This document shows positions 1 to 18,626 of a DNA stretch of 64,000 nucleotides, piece by piece; within the stretch, counting starts at the first letter, position 1, and every line of letters starts with the position of its first letter. Made by a program: the position numbers and the translations under genes. The notes under the pieces were generated by a model. That model saw only the letters and a list, made by a program, of their open reading frames with translations. It was not told where the DNA came from and did not search any database. Source of the stretch: Acholoe squamosa (taxonomy: Eukaryota > Annelida > Polychaeta > Phyllodocida > Polynoidae); NCBI GenBank assembly GCA_949317995.1, contig OX439047.1, positions 44,145,505 to 44,209,504 of the forward strand, read 5' to 3'.

Positions 1-339
1 TTTGGTGAGTCGCCCTGGAGCCATGTCAGGGAAGCTTGGCAGTGCTTTGACCTGCTAGAGTGGCCGGATGGGGACATTTTATCCAAAGAAGACTGGATCG
101 CCTCCAACGAGGTAGAGAGACTGTACATCCCGGATTCTATCCTAGCCATTTTACCTTCCAGATCGCCCACGACAGCTACTACGTCCTCCAGGCGATTCGT
201 CTGGTCAGGGACAGGTATTGAAACATCTCCAGAACCCCTAACTGGGGACAGAGGGGGGCTGGTGCCCCCCCCCCCGGGACCGTACCCATCCCTCCAGATC
301 CTGCAGCCCACTTCTTGGCCTTTTTTGCCGCCTTCTTAG
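1..339 (+). CDS. partial open frame at window edge, not recognised
   Basis: The frame is open from the first base to a stop at 337-339, about 112 codons, with no start inside the window. The first 55 residues look protein-like: rich in Trp, Leu and acidic residues, with the stretch EVERLYIPDSILAILP. After that it turns Pro/Ala-rich and low in complexity. I do not recognise a family. It could be the last exon of a gene or mobile-element frame lying to the left, or a chance open frame. No splice acceptor was judged convincing. Confidence 0.3.
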   Translation, partial: FGESPWSHVREAWQCFDLLEWPDGDILSKEDWIASNEVERLYIPDSILAILPSRSPTTATTSSRRFVWSGTGIETSPEPLTGDRGGLVPPPPGPYPSLQILQPTSWPFLPPS

Positions 340-479
340 CAGCCTTCTTCGGTGGTATGGTGATTAAAATCTTTTCAAACAGCTTCTACAGTGGATTAGC
401 ACGCCCTGGAGAAGCGCGCACCTTGGCTTTGGTAAGTCAACTGAGTCCATTACACAAAAATAACTGCCATAACAACAGA

Positions 480-910
480 TGGAATTAACCATGGATACCG
501 TGACGTCAGCAGTGGCGCCACCTAGCGGGCATGGGGAGAACTAACATGACGACGCACCACCAGAGGTTCGCGCCACGCCCACACTCTATACTCATGTACT
601 TGTACCCTGCATATATATAGATAGAACTAAACGACCGTGGTGTACGAGGTGGCCGATCCACCACGAGGGGCGGATCGGCCACCGAGGACACCAGGGGAGT
701 TTAGTTCTATATTTATTTTATGTTTTTAGAGGGTTTAAATAAGGAAAAATTATCAAAATCCGGTACCGTAGTTCCCCGTACGAGTGCCGGTCCGCCATTT
801 TGAATGTTTACATGCACCCAGAATGAGGCTGCAGTGGTGGATCGGCCGCTGTGGTGGATCGGCACATGTTACGCCACTGGGGGTGTGCGGATCAGCCCTG
901 CAATGCTATC
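480..910. repeat. short inverted and direct repeats around GTGGATCGGC
   Basis: A hairpin pairs GTGGCCGATCC (649-659) with GGATCGGCCAC (672-682). The related word GTGGATCGGC recurs twice near 837-866. This looks like the remains of a small inverted-repeat element. No coding signal was seen. Confidence 0.4.
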
Positions 911-1315
911 TCTATGGGAAGAAGTTATTCACATAAAATAAATACTGCGCATCGAAATTTCATTGCATAGGCACGATAATTTACAGCCAGCCTAAAAAAA
1001 TCTCCATAATAAGAAAAAAAAACTACCTACCTACCCTAATTTTTTTCGACCCCGTTAGCTGAACACAACAATTTTTTTAAGCCTTATGATTAATACCCTT
1101 TTAGCAGCAGCCTTTATTGATTTCTAGTACTGAAGTTACAAATCATCAAGTATAGGATTGTTATTTCCCTCGAAGAACTATCCTCAGAGATCCATAAGTG
1201 TCAGGGCTGGAATCTTGAACTCTTCTCCTTTGCTTTACCATACAGAGAATTCCACCCATTGCTGTCAGGAGGAAGATGGTGACTATACTGTAGGCTACAA
1301 GAGTTGCTGTGACTT

Positions 1316-1572
1316 ATATTTGTGTCTCTAACATGTTTAGAAGGGAAGATATATGCAATTTTCAAGTTTTTCATAGAACTCTGGCGGCCATATTGATTAA
1401 TAATTCAAAATGGCTGACACCCACATAATTCTAAATGCCTTGCTTGGATTCTCTGACTTCAGAAATGTTCTTAAGGAACTTTTATTTGTGTCTCTAACAT
1501 GATTAGAAGCAAAGATATGCAATATTCACGTTTTTTCGTAGAATTCTGGTGGTCATCTTGAATATCTCAATT
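1316..1572. repeat. diverged tandem duplication, period about 168 bp
   Basis: A stretch beginning TTTGTGTCTCTAACATG at about 1318 recurs at about 1486. Both copies continue through a matching GCAAAGATATGCAAT-like segment to GGCCATATTGA / GGTCATCTTGA. Roughly 80 bp of each copy is clearly alignable. It lies just downstream of gene A. Confidence 0.6.
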
Positions 1573-1650
1573 TCCCCACAGGTGTTAGGAACACATCATG
1601 CTGGAAATGGTTAACCAGACCCTATAGATGAACAATCAACAGAGAAAAAG

Positions 1651-1656
1651 TTTATT
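1651..1656 (-). terminator. polyadenylation signal AATAAA of gene A
   Basis: TTTATT on the plus strand is AATAAA on the minus strand, 19 bases after the gene A stop codon (1676-1678). This is close but workable for a compact 3' end. It supports exon 4 being the true last exon, not a truncated copy of the longer paralogue. Confidence 0.55.
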
Positions 1657-1675
1657 GGAGAATTCCGGGTTAGGC

Positions 1676-9715
<8,040 letters not shown>

Positions 9716-10766
9716 GATGTGAAATGTTACGCTGTGTCTGTTAGCGTGTACGATAAAGAGAACAGCTGATCTCTCTGCTTGGGATGAGGCGAAGCAAATA
9801 AAAAGTTAGCTATAAACTAACTAGTTACTGTCCGCCTCTTGAAATTTGGTTTCTTTTCACCTAGGCAAGGACGTCTCATGTTTTGATATTTGGGGAAGGA
9901 TATTTGGTTACCGGTATCTAATATAAACTGCATTACTGACATTGTACTTATTGTTATTATGCCTATATTCTATCATATTAGAGAATAAGGCTGCTGTTCT
10001 GATGGTTCTCACACTGACACATATGTACAGAAAACGGCTGAAAATATATCATGTAATTTCAACAATGGTGTGCCAGAGGCTTATTTCAATATCCCTGGCA
10101 ATAGCATAGGCCTTATATGGCCATACATGATGTTTCCGTCAGGAATGTTGAAATAAGCCCCAGGCATGGTAGAACACAGATAGATCGCAGTCATACTGTT
10201 GTGATGGTGGAAATGGCGAACTTAGGGAAGTGACAATGGCAGACATGGAGGTGGTCCCACCCTAATTCGGCCACTTCTGGGTAGAATGGCCAAATAGTTC
10301 CTCCGAAAATTTGTGATTTCAAGGAATTCAGACCATTTGTGAGGAGAGAAAGGCTTAAACCCATGGTTATTTGGTGTCAGAATAATCAGGAAGTGTTTTT
10401 CTTTAGTCCAGAGTTGTTTTTTTTTTTTATTGATACCAAGAAAACAGCAGAGGGTTATGGGGTGAAATGATTATAGTTTATGTCCTACACTAGTCAGGTT
10501 ACACTGCTCAAAATCAGTGTGGTGGTTGCCATGGCAATTTACAAGAAAATGAGCCTGACTTTTATATTCTAGACCTACTGCATAATTTCCTCCATTTCAA
10601 AAGCTAAATTTGAGTGTATTGTACTTAGCTGTCAGGGAATTTCAAGTATTTCAAATGTTACACACATGGTCGGCAACACTGATCTCTTCTGGTCTCCACT
10701 GGGTGTTTAGATAACTTGGATTATGGATCCACTGATGAGATTGTTGTTAACAAGAAAAAATTGTGT
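9716..10766. other. intergenic: upstream flank of gene A, nothing coding seen
   Basis: The promoter of gene A must lie here or further up; no clear TATA box was chosen. At 10080-10160 an imperfect inverted pair GGCTTATTTCAATAT / ATGTTGAAATAAGCC brackets about 70 bp. Similar words recur at about 13550-13575, so this belongs to a dispersed degenerate repeat. Confidence 0.4.
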
Positions 10767-10935
10767 CAAGGACCACGGATAGGAGTTGCCACTTCATCAC
10801 TAGCCACTGCAGGTGACGTCACTGAGACAGCATGACGTCACCAATGACATAGGTGACATCATAGGGAGAAAACCGAAAGCATTATGGAGTTGCTACGGTC
10901 GCTACGCTCCCGGCTGCTGATGCAGCTTGCAACTC
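10767..10935. repeat. dispersed ~170 bp repeat, copy 1
   Basis: It runs from CAAGGACCACGGATAGGAGT to GCAGCTTGCAACTCC. It is nearly identical to 44272-44443. It carries several TGACGTCA/TGACATCA words (CRE-like), and its ends include GGAGTTGC / GCAACTCC inverted repeats, so it may be a MITE. It also lacks an 8-base internal repeat unit that copy 2 has. Confidence 0.75.
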
Positions 10936-11190
10936 CAAAAAATCTCGTCAGTGGATCCGAAATCCAAGTCAGAATAAAACGGCCTTAGGGTGGTGGTACC
11001 ACCTAGAGCGGTGACAATGGCAGAAATACACCGGGGATAGTAGGTACTTGTATATAGTCCAAAAGGATCTATGCCCGAGTGAATGTATTACGAAATACCC
11101 TAAGCCTGGTTTCTACAGCCACGTGTAAAGGCTCTTTTTAGAGTGAAGGCGAGGTTGGGATATTGATACAGAAGGCAGAAGTAAAGGCAT

Positions 11191-11768
11191 CAGAGACCTG
11201 TTTCACAACCACCATGTACGAGTAAGATTGGTGTACGAGCAAGATCATGGTCATCCTAAGATTGATCTTAGGCTTCTTAGGCTATGGGGAAGTGTTTCAA
11301 AACTAAATGGGGAGTGAAACTTACTAGTAAAGTGTCAATGTAAGAGTGACTTATGACCAACATAAAGTAGCTGATTTATGTGGAAGGTTGAGGGTACACT
11401 ATCCTATCAACAAGTGAAATCCCACAATATTTTCTAATGCACGAAGTCAGACATATAGCAAAGGGAATTTCCCCCTTTTAATACCATTTTCTATCATGGA
11501 ATATTGAAGTAAAGCCATATTCTGCACCTAGGTGATTGATCTTACTAGCCGGATAATTGACCTGTGAGGGACCTTACAATTGATCTTGATTACTGCTCCT
11601 ATGTCTAATTGACAGCTGTTTCTATAGGACCAGTCTTATGTTCCAATAGGAGTGACAGCCTGTTCTGAAACACTTGTAGTCATTCCTAAATCACTGATCT
11701 TAAGTGGTCACTCTTAGAGTGAAAAGATTGATCTTAAATAAAGAATGCTTATGCAACAGGTCTCAGGG
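11191..11768. mobile_element. ~580 bp MITE with imperfect inverted ends
   Basis: The left end AGAGACCTGTTTCACAAC is mirrored by GCAACAGGTCTC at the right. Inside, GATCTTA/TAAGATC words mirror each other across the element. No coding frame was seen. Confidence 0.55.
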
Positions 11769-12905
11769 GCCATTTCCTGTTTCGAAAACGAAGATTCCAT
11801 ATAATCTTTAGATGTCTCAAGATTATAAAACGAATTTGTTGGATCTTAAAAGAGTAGGCCTTTCTAAATGTATCCCCGTTTGACACTCTTTAGAGAATTC
11901 TAAACGGAGAAATGGTTTATGCAAAACAGAAATGGATTACAAAAGATTATGTAAAATAATCTTGAACCTCAAATAATCTAGAAATCTTCTTTGAGAATTT
12001 TGGTGCAACGAAATTTGTGCCAAGTTATATATAATTGATGGGGACATACCCCTGTGAGGTTATAAAAGGAAGGGAATTCCCTGGTCATGTGATCTTTGTA
12101 GGATTATCTTTCAGAATACCTAAAGTTTATAATGATTATTCTTTTTCAAAATGTATTAGAAAATAAATTAAAGTAAAAAATAGTTTGCCTCAAATTTAAG
12201 ATAGCATTGACATTCTAAATAGAGAGTGTAGGAAGATGATGTGTTCATGAGATTAAAAAGTATATTCTAAATTTTATCACTTGACACATGTCACATGAAC
12301 CTTCAAGATCATCTTAAAGGATCTCACGATTATGATTCGATTATTATGGTTCTCAAGGAAATATGACAATTTTAGTGAGTTCAACCCCGTACACATATAA
12401 AATGGTTTCAATCTTTTTACTATATAAATCAACTTTAAACTTCCTTAAGATGATTCATATAAGATTTCAAGCAAAAATATGGAATATTAACAATTTTGAT
12501 AAATTTGGTGTGACCTTTTTAGGTCCAACCAAATCCCCATTAAGATATAGATTTTTTGTCAATGAAAATACTTTAAGATAACCTTTACCTGTAACGGAAA
12601 TCCAAAGAATATCTTGAAAGCTGCTTTAGAAAAAGCCAAAATTCGGAAATGATTTGATCATTGTACATAATTTTTGGGTCTAAAGCATAAAATATTTTAT
12701 TCTCTTGAAAACCCCTTGAGAAACAGAAATTGTAAACGAATTTGTTTACAATTCCCGTTTCCAATACAGAAAAACGCCCTTGGAGCATTGAATTCCCCCC
12801 ATACTTTTTAAACCCATTTCTGATTAGATATCTCGTGCATGACACCATTGAACGAAAAATACTGTTTACTTGTTCACACAATATGGACTTTTAAAGGCAG
12901 CTGAT
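11769..12905. other. AT-rich intergenic stretch, nothing recognised
   Basis: Many AATCTT/AAGATT words and a near-perfect short palindrome, ATTGTAAACGAATTTGTTTACAAT (shown in part: TTGTAAACG / TTTACAA), at 12728-12752. The open frames have no protein character. It is probably an old transposon with no readable ends. Confidence 0.4.
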
Positions 12906-12910
12906 GGATT

Positions 12911-13064
12911 AATGCATCCTGCCCATTGGTCGTCATGACAATCCTCTGGGAGGGTATGTATATCAACCCCATAGGGTCATCATGATGCACCAATGAAGTG
13001 CTGGTGAGAAGTCTCGCCAGCACTTCATTGGTGCATCATGACGACCAATGGGCATGATGCACTC
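12911..13064. repeat. nested hairpin with 24 bp perfect arms
   Basis: The arms 12981-13004 and 13017-13040 are perfect reverse complements (core CACCAATGAAGTGCTGG / CCAGCACTTCATTGGTG) around a 12-base loop. An outer pair, CCCATTGGTCGTCATGA near 12921 and TCATGACGACCAATGGG near 13036, uses the same right flank. Two different hairpins could therefore form. Confidence 0.8.
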
Positions 13065-14595
13065 CATCATCAGCGGCCTCCAAAGGGATCTAAATCCAAT
13101 AGCACACTGCACATTTACCATATACCAGTATGTAAGCGAATCGGGAAAGACATTTTGAGGTATTTAAACACTTCATTACTTTTTTGAGTCATACATTGAT
13201 TATTTGAAATAGCTTGGAATGTACATATCAACTGATTGAATCAGTAAAGGGCCGGATCGACAACTGCGACAGTGGCTCCTCCGTCTCTTGTTATACAAGT
13301 GGAAGTACACAAAATGCTCCAACAGTCACCTAGTGCGACAGCTTCAGGGACTGATTTTATCATCCCTGGCGACAACATATAGGCCTGATATGCCTGGAGG
13401 CCATTTCCCAAGGTACTACGATTCCACACAGCACTACGACTGCAAAATGCCCATGCTATGCCTATGGCAATAGTGGCACGACTATGAGGGTGCAGTCGTA
13501 GCCCGTTAAGAAATATCCTCCAGATATCGTCATTATATATGTTGTCATCAGAGATATTGAAATAAGCCCTAGAGTGGCATGCAACACGATTACCAAATAT
13601 CAACCTTTTTCATCTGTGACTGCCTTCCATCTTTTGGATATATCGACATTTACATCGAGAAATGCAGCAATATTTCCTAAGCTTAAGCACACGATAAAGG
13701 ATGGAACTTGAATAACCCCAACTCATTTTAACTGTGGTGGAGCCAAACTATATATGGCGAAATTCCGAGTCACCCTGCCCACTCAAGCTTTACAATGTAA
13801 AGCTTGAGTCTTTAAATTACTATCATAAACATTTCTGGGGGACATCCACTTCTTCATTATCACTCCTCACCAGCTATGCACATACACGGTGAACCAGTTA
13901 TCATAATTACTTGTTTCCATTTGATAATTGTATTAGTTCGTTCATTACATTAAACTACAGATTAAAATCAAATTGATAAATGTTATCATCTTCCCCACCT
14001 ATCTCCAGGGATGCAGTAATACTTTACACTACTTTACACCTTTCTCCATGGTCTTCATGTTGTACCCTCTGGACCCTGTTTCTATACTCTAATTGGATGG
14101 CGCCATCTGCATTAGTGTTTCTGTAGAAAACCCATAAAGAATGGTGCCATTTGAGTTCAGTTCTAGTGGGCACTCACTAAGGCTTAATTTCACCAGAACA
14201 GAGCTGACAGCCTTAGTGTTTCCATAGTGTTGGATAGAACTAGTTTGAGTTGTAAGCGCTCTGTAGGCGAAAGCAAATCTAGTGTTTCAGAACCAAAATT
14301 GCCTCCTACCCTAGCGGGTGGTGATGGAAATTGAAAAAGTATATTTCTCCTCCATTGTTGGTTATGATTTTCAGGATATATGATTATGAGTTGTTTTTCT
14401 TTATTTTGTGGGGGTTCATCAGAATTTTTGATTAAGATTTTACAAGATATGATAATGTATCTTTTTACATGATTTGGCCCTTTCAGTTCAGTTCTGCTGA
14501 GTTCTCTTGAGTAGAGCACTATTTGCCTAATTCCTTTTCGGTAAAGGTATGCTTGGAAGCAATGAGTAAGGGATACAGGGACCAAGGGTCAAAGC

Positions 14596-14870
14596 TATGG
14601 GTGAGTGAGTGACAGAATGAGTGAGTAAGCGAGTGAATGAGGGACGGAGGCAGGGACACAGGGATGCAGGTAGGCAGAGATGCAGGCAGGTGGACACGGA
14701 AAAGGCAGACAGGGAGGGAATGAGGGGAGGGAGGAGGTAATGATTGAATAAGTGAGTGAGTGAGTGAGTGAGTGAGTGAGTGAGGGAGGGAGGGAGTTAT
14801 GAAGTGATGGAGTGAGTCAGCAAGAGGGAGGGAGAGAGGGAAGAAAGAAGTAGAGTGGTTAAAATGAATG
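14596..14870. repeat. (GTGA)n / (GGGA)n simple satellite, left arm
   Basis: Tandem GTGAGTGAGTGA with interspersed GGGAGG blocks. It makes a spurious Ser/His/Pro-rich minus-strand frame. It mirrors the CACT/TCAC array at 16600-16865. Confidence 0.85.
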
Positions 14871-14999
14871 GGTTGGGTGGGGTGGATTGGAATGGAGTGG
14901 AGTGGATGGGGTTGAGTTGAGTGCAGAGTCAAGTGGAATCTGGAGGTCACTGGAGGTCAGTCAATCCCACTAACTTGATATCAATTGAGTTAAGTGGAA

Positions 15000-16460
15000 T
15001 GAGTTTTGAGTTCAATTGAGTGAAGCGAGGTAAACTGTGTCAAATCAGGTTAATATGGATCAAAATAGTTAAATTGGTCTGAGATGGGTTAGTTGGGCCA
15101 AATTGAGTCAGATTGACTCAACGTGGATGAATTAGGTAAAAGCAGGTTCATATGGATAAAGATACGTCATAATGACCCAAGAGGGTTCAGCCTGGCCCAA
15201 GAGCAGTATGTTTGTCCAAATAGAGTCATATTGACCTGAGATGAGTAAAATAAGTCAACATGCCAATCAAGGTCAAACTGGTAGAATTGGCCAAAAGTGG
15301 GTAAATTGGGTCAAAAGAGGGCAATCTAGGTCAAACTGGGGAAAAGTGGCCTCAAGTGGGTAAATTGGGTAAAATCAGGTCAACATAGGTCAAAATGGGC
15401 GAAAGTGAGTACGATTGACTTACCAATAGCAAAGTGGGTTAAATCAGGCCAATATAAGTCAAAGTAGGTCAAATAGGCCCAAAATGGGTCAATTTGTCCA
15501 GAATTAGGCTAGATAGAGTAAAGTTGACAAAATTTGCCGAATTATGGGGAATTTCAACCATTTTTCACTTATTTCACCTGCTTTGACACCCATCTGACCC
15601 ACATTAGTATCAATTGACTCAATTTGGCCCATATTGACCAATTTGATCCAATTCACCCACATTGGGCCACTTTTACCTAATCTGACCTAGATTGACCTTT
15701 TTTGACCCAATTTCCCACTTCGGGCCACTTTTAACCAATTTAACTTAGATTGACCCAATTTGCCCCAATTTAAGTAACCAATGCGGGCCACTTTTCCCTC
15801 TCTTGACCTATGACCCAATTTTACCCAATTTACCCATTTTGGGCCACTTTTCCCCAGTTTGACCTAGATTTACCTCTTTTGACCCAATTTGCCCACTTTG
15901 AGCCACTTTTACCTAATCTGACCTAGATGGACCTTATTGTCCCAATTTACCCAATTCGGGCCACTTTTCCCATTTTGACCTTCATTGATCGGTTTTTACC
16001 CAATTTACCCAATTTGAGCCACATTTACCCAATCTGACTTAGATGGACCTTATTGACCCAATTTACCCAATTCGGGCCACTTTTCCTGTTTTGACCTACA
16101 TTGATCTGTTTTGACCCTTTTTACCCACTTTGGGCCACTTTTCCCCAATCTGACCTAGATTGAACGTTTTTGACCCAATGTACCCACTTCAGATCACTTT
16201 TACCTAATTTGACTTAGACTCAACTGATTTTACCCAATATACCCACTTATTTGGGCCATTTTTCCCCAGTTTTACCTGCATTGCTTTGTTATGACCCAAT
16301 TTAACCTTTTTTGGACCACTTTTACCCAGTTAGACCTGATTTGACCCAAATTTACCCATTTTTGGCTACTTTTACTCAAATTGGCCTCAATTGGCCTGTT
16401 ATGACCCAATTTTCCTCATTTTAGGTCCATCAGGTCCAATGACCTTTTTTGACATCATAT
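15000..16460. repeat. degenerate ~70 bp satellite, orientation reversed near 15555
   Basis: On the left, units carry GGGTAAATTGGGTCAA and AGGTCAAACTGGGGAAAAGT; on the right, TTTTCCCCAGTTTGACCTA and TTGACCCAATTTACCCA. Each arm holds roughly ten diverged units. The unit is itself made of shorter TGACC/GGTCA words, each resembling a nuclear-receptor half site; that resemblance is probably chance. Confidence 0.8.
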
Positions 16461-16599
16461 TGACTCATTATGACCCAATTTACCCCACTTGGGACAATCT
16501 GGCTCTATTTGGTCTACTCAACCCTGTCCACACCACTTCATTCCAATCCAATCCACTTCATTCCAATTCAGCTAACTTACTTCCACTACTTAACTCGAC

Positions 16600-16865
16600 C
16601 CTTCCCCCCTTCCTCCCCCAAACATCACTCATTCACTCCTTCCCTCCCTCCATCCTGCAATCCCTCTCCCTCACTCACTCCCACACTCCTTCATCCCTTC
16701 CTGCCCTCCCTTCTTCCCCATCACCCACTCATTCACTCACTCATTCCCTCCCTTCCTCTCCCTCTTTCACTCCCTCACTCTTTCACTCCTTCCTGCCATT
16801 CACCCCTCCTTAACTCACTCATTCACTCACTCATTCCAACCCTCCCTCCCTCCCCTCACTCACTC
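16600..16865. repeat. (CACT/TCAC/CCCT)n simple satellite, right arm
   Basis: The mirror of the left-arm array. It produces two overlapping Ser/Pro/His-rich plus-strand frames with no real protein character. Confidence 0.85.
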
Positions 16866-17231
16866 ACACCATAGGATTCACTGCAGACAAAAACAAAATA
16901 AGAGGAGGTGGGGTTTCCCCATCAGAAAGGGGTTTCCCAAGGGAAATCCTTTTTTTACTCTGGTTTCCTGTGTATTGTTCAAATCTTGTTGCTTTAGTCT
17001 GAGTGGATATAACAGAACTGGACTGAACTCTATGAGAGGGCAAGTGACTAAAGCTAATGAGCTCCTGTGTTTCCATAGTTGCCTTCACTGACAGACCTGC
17101 TAGAACAGAGCCGGCGAAGGCAACTTTAGAAACACAGGAACTGTTTGCTCCATTTGCCTTCACCAGCTCTGTTCTAGCAATGATGAATGGTGCCATCCAA
17201 AACCCAAAAGTATAGAAACAGGGTCCAGGGG

Positions 17232-18444
17232 TCAGAATCATTTGTCCTTTATAGCAAGGTATGTTGTATTAATGTATTATGCAGTCCTTAAAGGGTTAGA
17301 TATGTTATCATCCTAACTAGATATACTACATTACTAGTGTCATGAATTATCGTGCTGTGTATCAGCAATTTTCTCATAGCATAGATGATATTCAAAATTA
17401 GCATTATTGTGTATTACTATACTCTAAAAGCATCCCGGATAGATATGAATCTTTTGTTACTTAGGTTGATGTGTTTTCATATGCATTCTCCAAACAATTT
17501 CACAGGAACTTGCAGTAGTGTGCCTAGAAACAATATTATAGATTTCCTCTGATTCCATAGCAAAAATTGGCAATATCTTGTATTCATCAACATCCTTGTA
17601 TTATCATCATGTGACATGATTATACTGATAGGTCATAGACCTCAGGGAATCAACTCCCTGCTGGGTTGCCAAAAGATAATTAATCATAGGAGTGGTCTGC
17701 ATGAATTGAGGAATGCTTCCAAATTGAGAATCAATTGCCGGCTAGTTCCTTCCTCTAATGCCATGACCTATCTGCTATGGCACATGTTCAGGTGGAACCA
17801 ATCATAGAATCAGTTCCCCCAACCTTTTGTAATTCAGTCTAATTCAGTGCAAGTCAATTCTATTAAAAGGTGAGAATTTGTCCCACTGGGTAGAAAAACA
17901 GGGAACCGGACGGTGCGTTAGCTAAAGTGAGAATCAATTCCCAATCTTTTCACAACAGCCTCCAGGAGGCTCATGTAGTCTTCAAATATCCGAGACATGT
18001 GTTGTCCCAAAAGGTTGTTGGCATACACTCAAGCTGCTGTCTTAGTCATCTCTGTCTAAGACATCCGAAACTAAGCCCAAAACCATTAACCACAACATTA
18101 ATTCAACTGGCTTGCACATTTGGCTTAACTAAGAATGTTATCCATTAAAATTGTCATTTATACAATGAGTCAACTGGCTTTAAACACAAGGGAAGAGAAG
18201 GCCTTTTACATAATAATAAACACCTATCTAATTGGTTCTTCCTATCAGCTCTACCTCATTTCTTTTGTGAATAAGAGGTCATGGAGGGAATTTTAGAAAT
18301 CCCAAGTTTACTACATCACTATTAAAGCGATGACGGATTTAGATATGAGATGCAGTGCATGCACCCTCTCCTTTTTGTCTCTACTTATTTTGGACCTCAA
18401 ATGTGCTCAGAGTTAGGAGTTGTGCCTCTTCCATTTGGGCCTTG
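17232..18444. other. 3' flank of gene B, no gene seen
   Basis: This holds the 3' untranslated region of gene B. No AATAAA was found close after the stop at 18445, so the cleavage site is not placed. No repeat with readable ends was seen. Confidence 0.4.
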
Positions 18445-18626
18445 TTAAATTCCTGTATCCGCCACTGGTGTTCTTGGAGTGGGGCCACCATCCGGAGTAC
18501 TGGGTTTGACTCTGCTCCTTCTATTCCTCCTGCACAGAAGTCCAAACATCACTGTCAGTAGCATTATGGTCAGTATGCCGCCACCAACCATCGAAATTAT
18601 CACCACTAGAATGGCCTGCTCCTTTG
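18445..18626 (-). CDS. gene B exon 21: membrane span and cytoplasmic tail
   Basis: 60 codons plus stop. A helix of about 28 residues (AILVVIISMVGGGILTIMLL and onward to LLC) has a small-residue GGG kink, then RRNRRSR as a stop-transfer signal. The tail has Ser/Thr-Pro sites (STPDGGPTPRTP). No kinase-docking motif is obvious. Confidence 0.9.

Larger units (their letters stand above)
14065..17231. mobile_element. 3.2 kb fold-back element with mirrored satellite arms
   Basis: The ends are inverted: CTGGACCCTGTTTCTATACT at about 14069 and AGTATAGAAACAGGGTCCAG at about 17210. Subterminal copies of a GAACAGAGC / TTCTAGCA motif also mirror each other (14195-14240 and 17095-17185). Moving inward from both ends comes a 4-base satellite (GTGA on the left, CACT/TCAC on the right). 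Next is a degenerate tandem repeat whose unit reads like AATTGGGTCAAAAGTGGCCC on the left and GGGCCACTTTTGACCCAATT on the right, with the switch near 15545-15570. No transposase was found, so it is non-autonomous. The superfamily is unassigned because no sure target duplication was read. Confidence 0.75.

Noticed and set aside
13241-13603. 120-codon minus frame
   Set aside because: No family resemblance; it overlaps a dispersed degenerate repeat (CATCCCTGGCGACAACATA and AATAAGCCC words).
14519-14950. His/Ser/Pro-rich 143-codon minus frame
   Set aside because: Translation of the (GTGA)n satellite of the fold-back element.
15000-16460. CRISPR-like array or nuclear-receptor response elements
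   Set aside because: Units are degenerate with no constant repeat plus unique spacer, and the genome is eukaryotic. GGTCA words arise from the satellite unit.
16391-16874. Two overlapping Ser/Pro/His-rich plus frames
   Set aside because: Translations of the mirrored (CACT)n satellite; two frames open at once is typical of simple repeats.
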